This document shows positions 1 through 4,941 of a DNA stretch of 6,518 nt, piece after piece. The first letter of the stretch is position 1, and each line of letters starts with the position of its first letter. The notes under the pieces are model-generated. The model searched no databases. It was not told where the DNA came from and saw only the letters and a list, made by a program, of their open reading frames with translations. Location of the stretch: assembly GCF_030382115.1 (NCBI RefSeq), contig NZ_JAUDRJ010000003.1, positions 1,609,395 through 1,615,912 of the forward strand, given 5' to 3'. The translations under genes and the position numbers were made by a program. This stretch comes from Nostoc sp. GT001 (GTDB taxonomy: Bacteria > Cyanobacteriota > Cyanobacteriia > Cyanobacteriales > Nostocaceae).

Positions 1-79
1 ACTTATACCCGTGGTGAATGCGCTAGCCTTGTACTATGGTTTAGAGTAGAGTTAGCAATTAAGCTAAATAAAACTGCCA

Positions 80-427
80 ATGGTGTTTAATCCTGACTTT
101 TTGAACGACAACTCCGAGGAACACCCTAATCAACTTCTTTCCGACCACTCTGAGGAATACCCTAATCAGTTACTCAAATATCTACAGCATCAGTCTCCTG
201 ATGTTTTAGCTAGGGTTGCTCAGTCCGCCAGTCCCGAAATTAAACAAATCATCTCGCAAAATGTCCAAGGGCTAGTGGGAATGCTCCCTGCGGAAAATTT
301 CAACGTGCAAATCACAACAGATAGGGAAAACTTGGCCGGGCTTCTAGCATCAGCCATGATGACAGGGTATTTTCTGCGCCAGATGGAACAAAGAATGCAG
401 TTAGAGCATTTGTCTAATGGCCAATAA
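80..427 (+). CDS. DUF760 family protein (function unknown)
   Basis: A 115-residue soluble protein with no signal peptide or membrane segment. Residues from about 32 to 109 match my recollection of the DUF760 family, found in cyanobacteria and plant plastids. The recognisable parts are LLKYLQHQSPDVLARVAQSA near the start, the VQGLVGMLP segment, and the LASAMMTGYFLRQMEQRM helix near the C-terminus. The family's biochemical role is not established to my knowledge. Residues 10-32 are acidic and contain a duplicated 12-residue unit (SEE-H/Y-PNQLL). The ATG at 80 is the first in this frame and gives the expected family length. No clear Shine-Dalgarno precedes it. TACTAT at 32-37 resembles a -10 box but has no convincing -35 partner. 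The gene converges on the HtrA-type protease gene. Confidence 0.85.
   Translation: MVFNPDFLNDNSEEHPNQLLSDHSEEYPNQLLKYLQHQSPDVLARVAQSASPEIKQIISQNVQGLVGMLPAENFNVQITTDRENLAGLLASAMMTGYFLRQMEQRMQLEHLSNGQ
106..175 (+). repeat. In-frame tandem duplication, 36-bp period, inside the DUF760 gene
   Basis: Bases 106-139 and 142-175 agree at 27 of 34 positions at a 36-bp offset, and the unit encodes a 12-residue block (SEE-H/Y-PNQLL). Because 36 is a multiple of three the frame is kept. Several differences are silent, so the copies have been under coding constraint for some time. The duplication lies ahead of the conserved domain, in what looks like a flexible acidic leader. Confidence 0.8.
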
Positions 428-436
428 TTAATAGTC

Positions 437-533
437 AGTAGTCAAACATTCTGGAACTATTGACCAAATAATTGATTACTAATTCGTAATTCGGAAGGAC
501 GCTCTCTAGGAATTACGAATTATTTTGACTACT
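437..533. repeat. Nested inverted repeat between convergent genes, possible bidirectional terminator
   Basis: The inner arms AATTCGTAATTC (481-492) and GAATTACGAATT (510-521) are perfect 12-bp reverse complements around a 17-nt loop. They are enclosed by a second perfect 10-bp pair, AGTAGTCAAA (437-446) and TTTGACTACT (524-533). The right outer arm contains the last codons and the TAG stop (529-531) of the protease gene. Short AATTCGTAATTC-type units are frequent intergenic repeats in Nostoc-like genomes. Its position between two convergent stop codons fits transcription termination for both genes, but there is no strong T-run directly after the stem, so that role is inferred. Confidence 0.6.
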
Positions 534-1737
534 TCTTTTCAGGATAAGCTCCTGATTGTACTTTGAAGGTTTGAACTTTACCGCCGCGGTTGACTTCGAT
601 CGCTATTATGTCTCCAACTTTGCTAGACTCTACCAGCCTCTGAACTTGGGCTGAAGTTTTGACTGGTTTCCCATTAACTTTTTGAATCACGTCTCCAGGA
701 AGCAGTCCTCCACGCTTGGCTGGGGAATCATCTGTGACTCCTTTAATCACAATTCCAGCATCCTGCTGAATATTTAGTTGATTTTCTTGATTAATCTGCT
801 GTTTTCTGCTGGGAGAAAGGTCTGCCATTTCAACACCCAAGAAGGGATGTTCTACACGCCCTTTAGTAAAAAGTTCATTAGCGATGCGGGCGGCGGTTTC
901 AATGGGGATGGCGAAACCAAGTCCTTGAGCATCAGCGCGGATGGCAGTGTTAATACCAATGACTTCGCCTTGGGCGTTTAATAAGGGCCCACCAGAATTA
1001 CCAGGATTAATTGCGGCATCAGTTTGGATAAAGCTGACTCGTTTATCTGGGACACCAACTTGAGTGCTAGTGCGATCGGTAGCACTAATGATACCGATAG
1101 TGACAGTATTATCTAAACCCAGAGGATTGCCAATAGCGATCGCCCATTGTCCTGGGATCAGGTTTTGCGAATTGCCCAGTTTTACTGTCGGCAAATCATT
1201 CGCTTTTATTTTTACCACCGCCACATCTGTCACAGGATCAACTCCTACCACCTTCCCCTCTAGACTCCGACCATCCTTGAGAGTAACTTGTACTGTATCT
1301 GTATCTGCCACTACATGAGCGTTGGTGAGTAATTCCCCATCTTCGCTCAAAATAAATCCCGATCCTGTACCGCGCTCAATGCGTTCTTGAGGAATTGGTT
1401 GGTCATCCTCTCCAAAAAATCGCCGCAAGATGGGATTTTTCAAAGCGTCAGAGATAGGATTGGCTACTTTGCGAGTCGCATTAATTCGCACTACAGCCGG
1501 GTCAACTTTTTGCACTGCCGTCGCAATAAAATTCACGTTGTCGCCACCAGTAGCCCCAATAGCTCCGTTAGGAGAATTCGGAACTATAGATTCTGGAGGC
1601 GAAGCCATTGTTACATTTTTTAGCTGTTGGAATGAGCGATTTTGTGGCAGGAGATAGCGACTGCCAAACAAACCTGCACCACCGCCAATTACCAGTAAAA
1701 ACACATAAACCGCCAGTTGCTTTAAGGATAACTTCAT
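529..1737 (-). CDS. HtrA/Deg-family serine protease (HhoA/HhoB/HtrA type), membrane-anchored
   Basis: A 402-residue Deg-type endopeptidase (S1C), expected to degrade or refold damaged exported proteins in the periplasm or thylakoid lumen. Residues 8-25 form an uncleaved anchor or signal sequence. The trypsin-like domain spans about 70-290 and carries an intact triad: H141 in LLTNAHVV, D171 in DPVTDVAVV and S248 in NPGNSGGPLL. One PDZ domain follows (about 297-395; GGLLPGDVIQKVNG), matching the one-PDZ layout of the cyanobacterial HtrA, HhoA and HhoB paralogues; which of these it is cannot be decided here. I chose ATG 1737, which places MKLSLKQL just before the hydrophobic segment and has a weak GAG ribosome site 10 nt upstream. 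An in-frame TTG at 1761 would add eight residues. The gene diverges from the LysM-M23 gene. Confidence 0.95.
   Translation of the reverse strand: MKLSLKQLAVYVFLLVIGGGAGLFGSRYLLPQNRSFQQLKNVTMASPPESIVPNSPNGAIGATGGDNVNFIATAVQKVDPAVVRINATRKVANPISDALKNPILRRFFGEDDQPIPQERIERGTGSGFILSEDGELLTNAHVVADTDTVQVTLKDGRSLEGKVVGVDPVTDVAVVKIKANDLPTVKLGNSQNLIPGQWAIAIGNPLGLDNTVTIGIISATDRTSTQVGVPDKRVSFIQTDAAINPGNSGGPLLNAQGEVIGINTAIRADAQGLGFAIPIETAARIANELFTKGRVEHPFLGVEMADLSPSRKQQINQENQLNIQQDAGIVIKGVTDDSPAKRGGLLPGDVIQKVNGKPVKTSAQVQRLVESSKVGDIIAIEVNRGGKVQTFKVQSGAYPEKK
1136..1143. repeat. HIP1 octameric palindrome GCGATCGC
   Basis: A perfect HIP1 palindrome inside the protease gene. HIP1 is strongly over-represented in many cyanobacterial chromosomes, so it supports the taxonomic reading. 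Confidence 0.9.
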
Positions 1738-1847
1738 AATTGTTTTGCTCAATAACAGCAATGCAGTTGCTAATTTCTAAGTGTAGTCAAGCGAACGGCA
1801 AGTGGACAGATCAATTTACGAGAAATTAGGGATTGGCATTTGTCATT

Positions 1848-1878
1848 GGGCATGGGGCATTGGGCATTGGGGATTGGG
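1848..1878 (+). other. Putative G-quadruplex motif
   Basis: Five runs of three or four G (1848-1850, 1854-1857, 1862-1864, 1869-1872, 1876-1878) are separated by loops of 3-4 nt. This meets the usual four-runs-of-G3, loop 1-7 rule with one run to spare. It arises from the TGGGCAT heptads and lies on the sense strand of the LysM-M23 gene, about 145 bp upstream of its start. Folding is inferred. Confidence 0.55.
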
Positions 1879-1894
1879 CATGGCGAAAGGGAAA

Positions 1895-1937
1895 GGGGTA
1901 AGGGGAAAGATTAAATTCATTCCTTTTCCCTTTAACC
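1895..1937. repeat. Imperfect hairpin at the centre of the heptad island
   Basis: Bases 1895-1909 can pair with 1923-1937 around a 13-nt loop: 12 of 15 positions pair, including one G-T wobble. It is the axis about which the purine-rich and pyrimidine-rich heptads are arranged. No role is evident from the sequence. Confidence 0.45.
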
Positions 1938-2022
1938 TTTAACCTTTTCCCCTGCTCCCCAGTCCCCAATCCCCATTCTTCCCATCTAAAATCTAAAGTT
2001 AATGCGCTCTTAACCTGTGTAC

Positions 2023-2922
2023 ATGACTTTACCCTTTCGTCAACTGTTTCTCTGTAGCTTAGTTAGCGCCTTGGGCCTAGTAAGCATACTGCCCTACTCA
2101 AACTCAAACAGTGCTAACGCTGCTGTGGGTGGTTGCTCGACTCCAGCCTTATCTCGCTTCCAACGCCATAAAGTTGTTCGTGGCGAAACTTTGGAGAGCA
2201 TAGCGCAGCGCTACAATCTCATTCCGACAACTATTATTGGCATGAATCCAGCTTTGCAGAACGGTGCAACTGCCGCTGTTGGTAGTGTGCTTCAGATTCC
2301 TCCCTACAATGGGATTGTAGTCGAAGTGCCTCGCGGTCAAACTTGGCGACAAGTGGCGGCACAATACAAAGTTCGTGCTGATAGCCTGTTTGAGGTGAAT
2401 GGCTGCCAACAAAACCCCAGAATCGTGTTTGTTCCAGGGGTAAATTGGTCGCCTAATGGCGTTGTAACTAAGTCCCCTTTACCTACTGATGCAGGTACAC
2501 CAAACCGTGCATCTTTGTCTGGATATCCCTTAGCACAAGTGGCAACTGTAGGATTAGCTTACGGTTGGCAAATAAATCCTGCGACAAGTGAAGTTTTCTT
2601 CCATAGTGGTGTTGACTTATTAGCACCAGTTGGTAGTAATGTGGTAGCGATCGCACCTGGAACTGTAGCCTTTGCCAGCGATCAAGGTTCCTATGGCAAA
2701 TTGGTCATTATTAACCACAGTGGCGGACTCCAAAGCCGCTACGCCCAGCTTGACAGTATCAAAGTTACTGTCGGTCAGCAAGTGAAAAAAGAAGACTTAC
2801 TGGGAACAGTAGGCACTAGTGGAAAACCAAGTTCCACTCAACCGCATCTCCATTTTGAAGTGCGTTCTAGCTCATCTCTGGGTTGGGTAGCGCAAGATCC
2901 CAAGGGTTATTTGAAGAAATGA
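2023..2922 (+). CDS. Exported LysM-LysM-M23 (LytM-type) cell-wall protein, NlpD-like architecture
   Basis: A 299-residue envelope protein. A signal peptide (R6, hydrophobic 7-23) probably ends at ANA-A near residue 33. Two LysM-type peptidoglycan-binding modules follow (about 48-93, HKVVRGETLESIAQRYNL, and about 97-140, which is more divergent). A linker then leads to an M23 domain (about 165-298). H194 and D198 (HSGVD) and H277 (HLHFE) are the expected zinc ligands and H275 the expected catalytic residue. The other active-site histidine normally found in a Y-x-H motif is replaced by Q242 (RYAQL), so it may be a weak enzyme or, like NlpD and EnvC, a non-enzymatic activator of an amidase; which one is inferred. 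C38 and C128 might form a disulphide. Start: ATG 2023; the only alternative is GTG 2017, after an in-frame stop at 2011. No clear ribosome site. Confidence 0.9.
   Translation: MTLPFRQLFLCSLVSALGLVSILPYSNSNSANAAVGGCSTPALSRFQRHKVVRGETLESIAQRYNLIPTTIIGMNPALQNGATAAVGSVLQIPPYNGIVVEVPRGQTWRQVAAQYKVRADSLFEVNGCQQNPRIVFVPGVNWSPNGVVTKSPLPTDAGTPNRASLSGYPLAQVATVGLAYGWQINPATSEVFFHSGVDLLAPVGSNVVAIAPGTVAFASDQGSYGKLVIINHSGGLQSRYAQLDSIKVTVGQQVKKEDLLGTVGTSGKPSSTQPHLHFEVRSSSSLGWVAQDPKGYLKK
2647..2654. repeat. HIP1 octameric palindrome GCGATCGC
   Basis: A perfect HIP1 site inside the M23 domain coding sequence, spanning the V-A-I-A codons at about residues 208-211. Confidence 0.9.
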
Positions 2923-2935
2923 GGTTTGTTTTTAA

Positions 2936-3020
2936 ACGCAGAGGGACGCAAAGGAAAGCGCAGAGGAACGCAAAGGAAATCTCTGTGTTCCTCTGCGAAA
3001 CCTTTACGATCCTTTGCGTT
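2936..3020. repeat. Tandem plus inverted repeat between convergent genes
   Basis: Two adjacent 22-bp units (2936-2957 and 2958-2979) are identical at 20 positions and share the core ACGCAAAGGAAA. They are followed by their inverse: TTCCTCTGCG (2988-2997) is the exact complement of 2959-2968, and CCTTTGCGTT (3011-3020) of 2967-2976. The transcript could fold into a large hairpin in either direction. The right arm reaches the TAA stop (3019-3021) of the hydrolase gene. CGCAGAGGAACGCAAAGG-type repeats are common in intergenic DNA of Nostoc-like cyanobacteria, to my recollection. Lying between two convergent stops, it may serve as a shared terminator; that is inference. Confidence 0.7.
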
Positions 3021-4056
3021 AAATAAAGGATGCTATATTTTCGCTAGATTTTACAATGTGCATTCCTGCCTCTGCAAACCTTGTAAATGCCGCATCTGCC
3101 TGTTCTGTGTAGTCCACAACACCGGGGACAACAACGGGGGAAGTGGAATCTTCTAACAGATAGATTTTTTGAGCAAGGGTGGCATCTACCTGTTTAATTT
3201 CTGTTAATAAATCGTCAATTGTCCAAGCGACGCAGTGACTTTTAGCTTGACCACCAATAATTACTGCATCATATTCTAAAAGTTGTTTAATTAGGCGCGT
3301 GTTTTTTTGAGCAAGTGGACGTTGCTCAAAATCTTCCAACACTTCTGGACGTAAGATGGAATAGTTTTCTGTTAAAGGATTTTCACCTTTAATTTCAAAT
3401 TGCGTTTGACTCTGACGCGCAATGCCGTGGAAAAATATCGCTTCTTCTACCGATGACACTAGAGCATGACCGATACCACCCAACATAGAATGATAAGGCC
3501 AAACAGTGAGGGGATATTTCCCATCTTGACTAAGTTTTTCAAGGTAATGGTAAGCGTGTTTTTCTAATAATTCATAATCCCCATTAGTAACACTATTAGC
3601 AACTGCTGGGTTAACTTTCCAAATACCTTGTTCAACATCTGCTGGTGTGATGCTAGTCGCTGCTGGAGTGGGATGTTCTCCGGCGGCGTTCACCCAAAAG
3701 ATCGGATGGAAGATTTGCGTTGCTGTGTGAGTATCTAGAGTTGGTACAATTTTCGTGATTATTCCCAAGTTTCGATAGATAAACTCACATAATCTGACGT
3801 TATCATCCACCGCCGCATTCCCGGATTTTCCACCTACAAATAATTCAAATCCAGGGATGCAGAAGGTGTTTTGAACATCAATTAAAAGTAAGCAAATACG
3901 GGTTTTATCTAAAGATGTAGGTTTTATATCGTGTTGTTTTGTCCAGATTTCAGCTTCGGCGGCACGTTCTTGGTAAGGTACGCGCCAGACTTCGCCGACT
4001 TTCTCTGAGTTAAAGTGCGGGGGAATTGGTAGTTGGGGTGTTATTTGGGTGTGCAT
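3019..4056 (-). CDS. Nicotinamidase-like cysteine hydrolase (isochorismatase superfamily), enlarged
   Basis: A 345-residue cytosolic protein of the isochorismatase/nicotinamidase superfamily. The catalytic triad is legible: D60 in LLLIDVQNTF, K223 in FEIKGENP and C275 in GGQAKSHCV. The metal-binding residues of nicotinamidases (PncA D49, H51, H57, H71) have clear counterparts: D108 and H110 (LDTH), H117, and H189 in WPYH, equivalent to the WPPH of PncA. Amide hydrolysis of nicotinamide or a related small amide is therefore the best guess; the substrate is not proven. It is far longer than PncA-type enzymes (about 190-220 residues), with about 50 extra N-terminal residues and about 58 extra between H117 and H189. 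The ATG at 4056 has no strong ribosome site. The toxin gene ends 74 bp upstream on the same strand, so read-through is possible. Confidence 0.85.
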   Translation of the reverse strand: MHTQITPQLPIPPHFNSEKVGEVWRVPYQERAAEAEIWTKQHDIKPTSLDKTRICLLLIDVQNTFCIPGFELFVGGKSGNAAVDDNVRLCEFIYRNLGIITKIVPTLDTHTATQIFHPIFWVNAAGEHPTPAATSITPADVEQGIWKVNPAVANSVTNGDYELLEKHAYHYLEKLSQDGKYPLTVWPYHSMLGGIGHALVSSVEEAIFFHGIARQSQTQFEIKGENPLTENYSILRPEVLEDFEQRPLAQKNTRLIKQLLEYDAVIIGGQAKSHCVAWTIDDLLTEIKQVDATLAQKIYLLEDSTSPVVVPGVVDYTEQADAAFTRFAEAGMHIVKSSENIASFI

Positions 4057-4130
4057 AATTACAGCCGCTTTTATTCTGTAATAACATCTATGATTTCAAT
4101 CCCCAAATATTTCTCAAGTCTAGTGTCACC

Positions 4131-4412
4131 TTAGTAAACATCATCATGAGAACCCAAGGTCAACAAAGAAATTACTAATTCCCCTGAATCGGGATGAGGG
4201 ACAAACTCAAATAGAATCCGATTGCTGTAGTCTATGGAACAAGCCCATATACCCAATAAATCCCCTTTAAGTTTATGAGTACGCAAGCTAGGGTAAAACG
4301 GCTCTTCAGCAAGTTGTTGTAATCTTTGCTCAACTACAGAGCGTAATTCTGGATTTCGACGGGCTAAACGCTTAAAATCTCGAATAAATCTTGCACTCCA
4401 TAGCAGCTGCAT
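4131..4412 (-). CDS. RelE/ParE-superfamily toxin, YafQ-like (type II toxin-antitoxin)
   Basis: A 93-residue basic protein of RelE fold, most like YafQ/RelE mRNA interferases, which cleave mRNA on the ribosome. N-terminal helices (LLWSARFIRDFKRLARR; 22-37) are followed by a beta-sheet core with H46-K-L-K-G, W56, I60-D61, R65 (NRILFEF) and the C-terminal LGSHDDVY containing H89. H46, D61, R65 and H89 sit where YafQ/RelE toxins carry RNA-cleaving residues; equivalence is by eye. The start is ATG 4412, overlapping the antitoxin TGA by one base (TGATG), which implies translational coupling. A TTG one codon earlier (4415) is also possible. It is full length with no frameshift and so could be active. 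A ParE-like gyrase poison is less likely, given the histidines. Confidence 0.85.
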   Translation of the reverse strand: MQLLWSARFIRDFKRLARRNPELRSVVEQRLQQLAEEPFYPSLRTHKLKGDLLGIWACSIDYSNRILFEFVPHPDSGELVISLLTLGSHDDVY

Positions 4413-4630
4413 CAATCATCTAACTCCGCCATTAAATCAGCAACAGTTCCACTACGTACTTCCCCTTTAGCATAAGCTTCACGAGCTTCTGCAACCGCCT
4501 TTAATAAGTCATCCCGTCGCTGTTGCTTAAGGCGCTTTTGGATAATATCTACAAGAATAGCCTGAGCTTCTGGATCTAATGCTTCTACTGCTTCTATGGC
4601 TTTCTGGAATGTAGATGTTTTTTCTAGCAT
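4412..4630 (-). CDS. Antitoxin partner of the RelE/YafQ-like toxin
   Basis: A 72-residue, charged, largely helical protein encoded directly upstream of the toxin, with which it overlaps by one base. The N-terminal half (about 5-37) is predicted helical and probably dimerises. The C-terminal part, with AVAEAREAYAKGEVRSGT followed by an acidic tail (DLMAELDD), resembles the toxin-wrapping segment of small cyanobacterial antitoxins. I see no obvious ribbon-helix-helix or helix-turn-helix DNA-binding motif, so the usual autoregulation cannot be read from the sequence. The role is assigned mainly from gene order, size, overlap and the identity of its partner. The ATG at 4630 has no good Shine-Dalgarno. 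Confidence 0.78.
   Translation of the reverse strand: MLEKTSTFQKAIEAVEALDPEAQAILVDIIQKRLKQQRRDDLLKAVAEAREAYAKGEVRSGTVADLMAELDD
4424..4427 (-). promoter_or_regulatory. GGAG ribosome-binding site for the toxin gene
   Basis: GGAG inside the 3' end of the antitoxin gene lies 11 nt from the toxin ATG (4412) and 8 nt from the alternative TTG (4415). It supports independent or coupled initiation at the overlap, and is the one argument in favour of the TTG start. Confidence 0.4.
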
Positions 4631-4726
4631 GGGAGTTAAAGCATTTGGTGATAAGTCTAATTTAGCTGGTGGGATGTGTAATCTGTTTATTCAATAGTAT
4701 ATTTGTATTAGGGAAACATAAATTTA

Positions 4727-4734
4727 GCGATCGC
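4727..4734. repeat. HIP1 octameric palindrome GCGATCGC
   Basis: A perfect HIP1 site in the antitoxin-ispG spacer, the only intergenic one of the three in this window. Confidence 0.9.
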
Positions 4735-4781
4735 ACTCAAGCTACTCACTGAAAAACATTTTTAAGCAATATATCTTTACA

Positions 4782-4809
4782 AAAGAGCAAAACTTCTCAA
4801 TTGCTCTTT
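4782..4809. repeat. Perfect 9-bp inverted repeat upstream of ispG
   Basis: AAAGAGCAA (4782-4790) and TTGCTCTTT (4801-4809) are exact complements around a 10-nt loop. On the plus strand a T-rich stretch follows (TTTATTTCTTT), giving it the look of a weak intrinsic terminator. However, no plus-strand gene lies upstream for it to terminate. It could be an operator, or an attenuator if ispG transcription starts further upstream. Confidence 0.45.
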
Positions 4810-4941
4810 ATTTCTTTGCCTTTCTGATTCTCCATTTTTTTCTATATTAATCGTCCAAAAAAGCGCTAGCTGTGGCAATCTGGGAAACAGAGATTTATTA
4901 AATCTGATATTTGATCAACAGCAAATTTACCTAATCAGGTT

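Larger units (their letters stand above)
1833..1984. repeat. Heptanucleotide repeat island with imperfect palindromic arms
   Basis: This island fills most of the 285-bp spacer between the divergent protease and LysM-M23 genes. From 1833 to 1881 there are seven consecutive 7-mers in phase, consensus TGGGCAT (variants TTGGCAT, TTGTCAT, GGGGCAT, TGGGGAT). A second heptad set, GAAAGGG, AAAGGGG, TAAGGGG, runs 1885-1905. The right side holds CCTTTAA twice (1929-1942) and CCCCAGT, CCCCAAT, CCCCATT (1957-1977); the first two match the CCCCA(A/G)T short tandemly repeated repetitive sequences described in heterocystous cyanobacteria. The purine-rich left and pyrimidine-rich right halves are roughly complementary. 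Bases 1738-1832, next to the protease start, and 1985-2022, next to the LysM-M23 start, hold no gene and only weak promoter-like hexamers. Confidence 0.8.
4631..4941. other. 311-bp A+T-rich divergent spacer (antitoxin / ispG), no gene
   Basis: No plausible coding frame or RNA gene is visible. It should hold promoters for the toxin-antitoxin pair (leftward) and ispG (rightward). TATACT on the minus strand (4696-4701) is a -10-like hexamer for the antitoxin, and TATATT (4843-4848) one for ispG about 95 bp before its ATG. Neither has a convincing -35 box. A HIP1 site (4727-4734) and a hairpin (4782-4809) are listed separately. Confidence 0.5.

Noticed and set aside
20..27. GCGCTAGC occurring at 20-27 and again at 4863-4870
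   Set aside because: An isolated 8-mer shared without flanking similarity; consistent with chance.
778..1657. Four open frames on the plus strand (778-981, 1064-1318, 1387-1623, 1430-1657)
   Set aside because: All lie antisense inside the protease gene, whose family motifs are unmistakable in the other strand. Their translations show no recognisable domain.
1735..1761. TTG start at 1761 for the protease
   Set aside because: It would add eight residues before MKLSLKQL. The ATG at 1737 gives a normal signal-anchor N-terminus and a better start codon.
1774..1801. TTGCCG / TAGAAA, minus strand, 16-bp spacing, as a protease promoter
   Set aside because: Both hexamers match only four of six consensus positions; too weak to call.
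2131..2142. Possible lipobox (VGGC, residues 35-38) in the LysM-M23 protein
   Set aside because: The cysteine is about 15 residues beyond the hydrophobic core, separated by a polar Ser/Asn-rich stretch, so a signal peptidase I site at ANA-A is more likely than lipidation.
2149..2412. Minus-strand frame of 87 codons
   Set aside because: Antisense to the two LysM modules of the LysM-M23 gene, with no family features of its own.
2926..3156. Plus-strand frame of 76 codons after the LysM-M23 gene
   Set aside because: Its first half is translated palindromic repeat (Arg/Lys/Gly-rich) and its second half is antisense to the hydrolase C-terminus.
4070..4099. TTGAAA (4094-4099) and AATAAA (4070-4075), minus strand, 18-bp spacing, as a hydrolase promoter
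   Set aside because: The -10 matches only four of six positions in A+T-rich DNA where such pairs occur by chance. It is possible but not supportable as a feature.
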